Below are positions 43,501 to 45,712 of a stretch of DNA of 45,712 nucleotides, in pieces (positions within the stretch are counted from its first letter, which is position 1; the number at the start of each line of letters is the position of its first letter). Location: positions 1-45,712 of the forward strand of contig CAYYWZ010000029.1 of the NCBI GenBank assembly GCA_964475415.1, read 5' to 3'. The notes under the pieces were generated by a model. The model saw only the letters and a list, made by a program, of their open reading frames with translations. It made no database searches and was not told the origin of the DNA. The translations under genes and the position numbers were made by a program. Origin of the DNA: CALCMJ01 sp964475415. Lineage in GTDB: Bacteria; Bacteroidota; Bacteroidia; Chitinophagales; Saprospiraceae.

Positions 43501-45388
43501 TCAATTATTTCTTAATGACATAGATTATGGGGAAGTTAATATTGATATACACAATGATGATAGCAATATTATCGGGGCAGTATCTATCTTAAATGAGAAT
43601 CATAATATTAAGGCTTTTGGTACGTATAATCAAGAAAATAAATCCTTGGGAGCTACATTAAGAGCAAGAGGGTTCCAAATGGAATTTTTTGAATTTATTA
43701 TAGATTCTGGTATTTCAGATACTCAGGGATATGCTGATGTAGATGTAGATATATCTGGCCCGCTTAACGATCTTAAAATGGATGGTGAAGGCATTATACA
43801 TAATGGTGGCGTCAAGATAGATTACCTTGGCAATTTTATTAGATTCGATAATCAGAGGGTTGGTATTACGGAGAATTTTCTTGATTTGACAGATCTAGAA
43901 ATAATAGATACTAAGGACAATATAGGAATATTTACAGGAGGAATGCATCATGATTTTCTTTCAGATTTTGTTTTGGAACTTAGTGTTTATTCATCAGAGT
44001 TTATAGGTCTTAATACAGAGAAAACAGATAATCCATTATACTACGGTTATGGCATAGGCGATATCACCGTAGATTTTACAGGCCCGTTTAGTACTACTGA
44101 TATTCTAGTCTCTGCCATCACGGCTCCAGGTACGGTTCTCAATATTCCTGTCACTAGTTACTCTGAAGGGTATGAAGAATCTTTTATACATTTTTTCAAT
44201 AAGGAGGATTTGCTTCAGACTAAGGATTCTCTACTGGTTGCAGAGGATGAGTTTCAGTTAGAAGGGGTGGATATAGAAATGAATCTTACGATAACACAGG
44301 CAGCTAAGGTCAATATAATTTTCAATGAACAACTTAACGATATTATAAAAGGAGTAGGTGAGGGTAATGTAAGGATGTTGATAAAGCGTACTGGAGAGTT
44401 TGATGTTTTTGGTGATTACGAGGTGTTCTCGGGAGAGTATTTGTTTACAGCTTGGGGATTAGTAGCTAAGCCATTTCAGGTCCAGAGAGGTGGAAAGGTT
44501 AGTTGGACTGGAGATCCATTAGACGCTGATATAGACCTCTATGCTGAGTATGAAAATCTAAGAGCTCCTCTTAATGTATTCTTATCCGAATTCCAATTAT
44601 CAGCCCAAGCTCAATCTGAGCTGGTACAAAAGACAAATGTGAATCTGCTTATGCACCTTGGAGGTTCCTTATTTGAGCCGATAGTTAATTTTGATTTGTC
44701 ATTCCCCGATTTGTCTGGAGAACTGAAATCATATACAGATAGCAAGATGGCAACCTTACGTCAGAACGAATCAGAGCTGAATAACCAAGTTGTAGGATTA
44801 CTTCTATTTAAGTCTTTTTTGCCATCAACAAGTACGATAGGATCTAATATATATTCTGCGGAAAATGTCTTTTCTTCTAGTTATAATACCTTGAGTGAAT
44901 TTATTTCTAATCAGTTATCTTTTTTGCTAAGTGGTTTTCTTCAAGAAGCATTATCGGAAAATGGATTTGTGTCAGGAATAGATTTCGAAATAGGTTTCAG
45001 TAAAAATACTTTTATAGGAGGCGCTAATATACCTTCTGCTAATTCTAATGAACTAACTCCTGATGAAGTTCAAGCAAACTTTAAGTCAAGATTTTTTGAT
45101 GATCGATGGGAGGTAGGTGTTGGAGGAAACTACGTTAGAGAATCTCCTTTTGGTATCAGTGATTATGTTATTGGTGATTTTAATATAGGGTATTTTCTTA
45201 CAGCGGATAAGCGTCTGAAGTTGCGAGCATATGGAAAATATGATGTTGATCCTTTTGATCAGCAGAGAGAACAGAAGTATGGCTTAGGTATTAATTATCG
45301 TAAAGAATTTGGATCCCTCATAGAGTTAAAGTCTGCGATAAAAGAGGATACTAAGTCTTTTCTTAATGCTGGAGGATCTAACGAATAG
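40544..45388 (+). CDS. tamB: TamB-like inner-membrane AsmA/DUF490 protein
   Basis: A 1614-residue protein with a basic cytoplasmic start, one membrane helix (about residues 17-40), then a very long periplasmic part of repeating beta segments. The N-terminal portion (FSEKLSKQLDAEVSIG) is AsmA-like. The C-terminal DUF490 domain (about 1250-1600) includes GEGNVRMLIKRTGEFDVFGD and VSWTGDPLDADIDLYAEY, the TamB core, and ends in a strand-rich region (FFDDRWEVGVGGNY). TamB-type proteins are thought to bridge the periplasm for phospholipid transport to, or protein assembly at, the outer membrane. A BamA/TamA-type partner is not adjacent. Confidence 0.93.
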   Translation: MENAKDKSNKKAPIRRRLIWLFLILFVLLPALILLLLQLPFFQNIAIDYFSEKLSKQLDAEVSIGQVDIDFRNGIMAEDVYIINPMTNDTLLSTGLLSTSLSENLLYLFKNKLSVNKLVLKDAKVLIKTSAGDKESYLAKILKKFSNPDAEPKSDNEPLALSLKEMDLENIAFTKVNENSGSIENYKLGKALISIDELNLDEKRFHFNKIELDSPESYLNLFAEIIESENIDKNEDDQKEKSAYSLKIKDLIITNGKFYYVDESNFQSRYSGFDHFDPNNFQVDDLTLLAHDIVVNDSIGAEAAMEKMILELNNNYQIRDISGDFVFNDRILSIGDFNFETNNSKINESIKLKYRNKEAFSDFVNRVIIDANLRDSYVAIDDISYFMPQLHDAKFFISNKGKKISIDGRLLGKVNNLSIKDISLNLNDEVTLEGRIDTRNITDPDNTLINLEVKSLNTSMASLRNIIPNFNPPDNFSKLEKLDFSGRFDGFYTDFVAFGDMKTTLGGVTLDMRLDLKEGRDNAKYSGEINLNDFNLSEWSDNPDFGNVKFVSKVKEGNGLTLENAIANLDAEVEEFVFKGYKYTNFKIDGQLEKNRFDGDFKILNDDLDLSFIGSFQMKDSVYYSDFKADINKLDLKTINLSKDQFDIKGNIALQLEGSGIDDFIGEAELGDFVLSIADSLYVFDTLYVNSSPGGFRDRNVNVLSNDFSVSLNGDFNLEKVPDLLKWQIAHSYPYYGEQLDINVPENLTREQDFSFKMNIQDSKNYLNLLGADGFSIKNLTAKGRVDSKNELIRFESDIGIIKNKDKIAKGISLNILNIQDENKAHMTFDSLYAFNRKFDPIDLDLSMQGEIVKFAIIAKNLADSLSVLDINGTVSPHPDGSEITFDNKQLEMFSAEWNFSEDNSIVLGKDYLEIDNLTLSDGHRRIEVFDIRNEGVGFELKKFDFRLIDAFIDYDKIKFRGEGNVSTRIFNVFENPYLDMRTTIPQLFLNDIDYGEVNIDIHNDDSNIIGAVSILNENHNIKAFGTYNQENKSLGATLRARGFQMEFFEFIIDSGISDTQGYADVDVDISGPLNDLKMDGEGIIHNGGVKIDYLGNFIRFDNQRVGITENFLDLTDLEIIDTKDNIGIFTGGMHHDFLSDFVLELSVYSSEFIGLNTEKTDNPLYYGYGIGDITVDFTGPFSTTDILVSAITAPGTVLNIPVTSYSEGYEESFIHFFNKEDLLQTKDSLLVAEDEFQLEGVDIEMNLTITQAAKVNIIFNEQLNDIIKGVGEGNVRMLIKRTGEFDVFGDYEVFSGEYLFTAWGLVAKPFQVQRGGKVSWTGDPLDADIDLYAEYENLRAPLNVFLSEFQLSAQAQSELVQKTNVNLLMHLGGSLFEPIVNFDLSFPDLSGELKSYTDSKMATLRQNESELNNQVVGLLLFKSFLPSTSTIGSNIYSAENVFSSSYNTLSEFISNQLSFLLSGFLQEALSENGFVSGIDFEIGFSKNTFIGGANIPSANSNELTPDEVQANFKSRFFDDRWEVGVGGNYVRESPFGISDYVIGDFNIGYFLTADKRLKLRAYGKYDVDPFDQQREQKYGLGINYRKEFGSLIELKSAIKEDTKSFLNAGGSNE

Positions 45389-45502
45389 TCTATTTGCTGT
45401 CTAGTATTTAATAATTTAATTTTCTTTCTTGTAAAATAGTGCATCATATTTTGAACGTTTGGTTTGGAGCGGTGTATAAGCTAGTAATTAAATTTCACAA
45501 CT

Positions 45503-45712
45503 ATGAATTTTAAAATCTGCATATCATTCTATCTAGTTACTTTTCAGTTTTTCTATAACACATGCTTAGCGGAAAGTTTTCTTAAAGAGCCAGAGCCTAT
45601 AGTATCTATCACTCAGGTATTTTATGAGAAATCCTATTATATTGATCAGGTGGACTTATGGGAAGCTGAAATCATGAGAGATAGCAAAAACCCAGATGCT
45701 TGGATGAATTAT
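45503..45712 (+). CDS. Start of a secreted protein, cut by the window end
   Basis: An ATG at 45503 opens a frame that stays open for 70 codons to the last base. It begins with a signal peptide (MNFKICISFYLVTFQFF, likely cleavage after CLA) and continues with YYIDQVDLWEAEIMRDSKNPDAW. The last part resembles the first helix pair of a TPR-like repeat (W-x3-spaced, then NPDAWMNY), as in several Bacteroidetes secreted proteins with TPRs. Identity remains unknown without the rest. It lies 114 bases after tamB; that gap has a near -7 box (TATTTTG, one base short) at about 45448-45454. Confidence 0.65.
   Translation, partial: MNFKICISFYLVTFQFFYNTCLAESFLKEPEPIVSITQVFYEKSYYIDQVDLWEAEIMRDSKNPDAWMNY

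Noticed and set aside
1..45712. Search for mobile elements, CRISPR, toxin-antitoxin pairs or defence genes
   Set aside because: No transposase, integrase, repeat-spacer array, restriction enzyme or toxin-like pair was recognised; gene content and spacing look like stable core chromosome.

Overview
The window looks like ordinary chromosome from a low-GC member of the Bacteroidota. Supporting signs are a DUF4296 lipoprotein, a BadF-type GlcNAc kinase homologue, a very large AsmA/TamB protein, a sortilin/BNR-repeat secreted protein, a fused CcmF/CcsA-type cytochrome c assembly protein, A-rich start regions without clear Shine-Dalgarno sequences, and several -7 boxes of the form TAnnTTTG, which is the promoter signature of this phylum. 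Family or genus cannot be fixed from the sequence alone. I see no tRNA, rRNA, CRISPR array, insertion sequence or phage gene.

Layout. 1-424 holds the tail of a decayed gene with an in-frame stop. 633-2885 (+) is folD, a DinB-like gene and prmA. 2858-6188 (-) is a tight unit read purB, amphipathic-helix protein, UbiA-type prenyltransferase, maf. 6245-11403 (-) reads ccmE, ccmF, DUF2520 dehydrogenase-like gene, small unknown gene, LpxL-like acyltransferase. 11586-12281 (+) is an FtsE-type ATPase. 12278-14386 (-) is a thioredoxin-domain (DUF255/YyaL) lipoprotein. 14562-18711 (+) is a YkuK-like gene and a pair of M16 peptidase-family proteins, closed by a strong terminator. 18959-21923 (-) reads rlmH, rhomboid protease, GlcNAc kinase homologue, pfkA. 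22177-24106 (+) is yebC and a membrane-anchored double-YegP protein. 24185-29938 (-) is a compact alpha-glucan operon read pgmB, GH65 phosphorylase, alpha-amylase lipoprotein, MFS sugar transporter. 30001-31656 (-) is a SWIM zinc-finger protein. 31716-34358 (+) is sixA, a DUF4296 lipoprotein and a PhoB/PhoR-type two-component pair. 34405-39443 (-) holds the BNR-repeat protein and an M23 peptidase. 39596-45388 (+) holds folP and tamB, followed by the start of a secreted protein cut by the window end.

How the parts fit. Much of the window serves the cell envelope: cytochrome c maturation, prenyl and acyl lipid enzymes, TamB, M23, M16 and rhomboid proteases, and lipoproteins. The rest is core metabolism (folate, purine, glycolysis), RNA and ribosome modification, and maltodextrin use. 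In that last pathway, surface or periplasmic amylase, MFS import, GH65 phosphorolysis and beta-phosphoglucomutase would deliver glucose 6-phosphate.

I found no clearly new multi-gene system. The most interesting points are residue-level departures in otherwise familiar proteins: a Cys-type (CxxxY) CcmE, an M23 peptidase with HxC in place of HxH, and a PfkA with GGNG where GGDG is expected. Also notable are an M16 partner that has lost its zinc motif and gained a C-terminal domain, an unusual double-YegP membrane protein, and perfect palindromes upstream of ccmE and the DUF255 gene.
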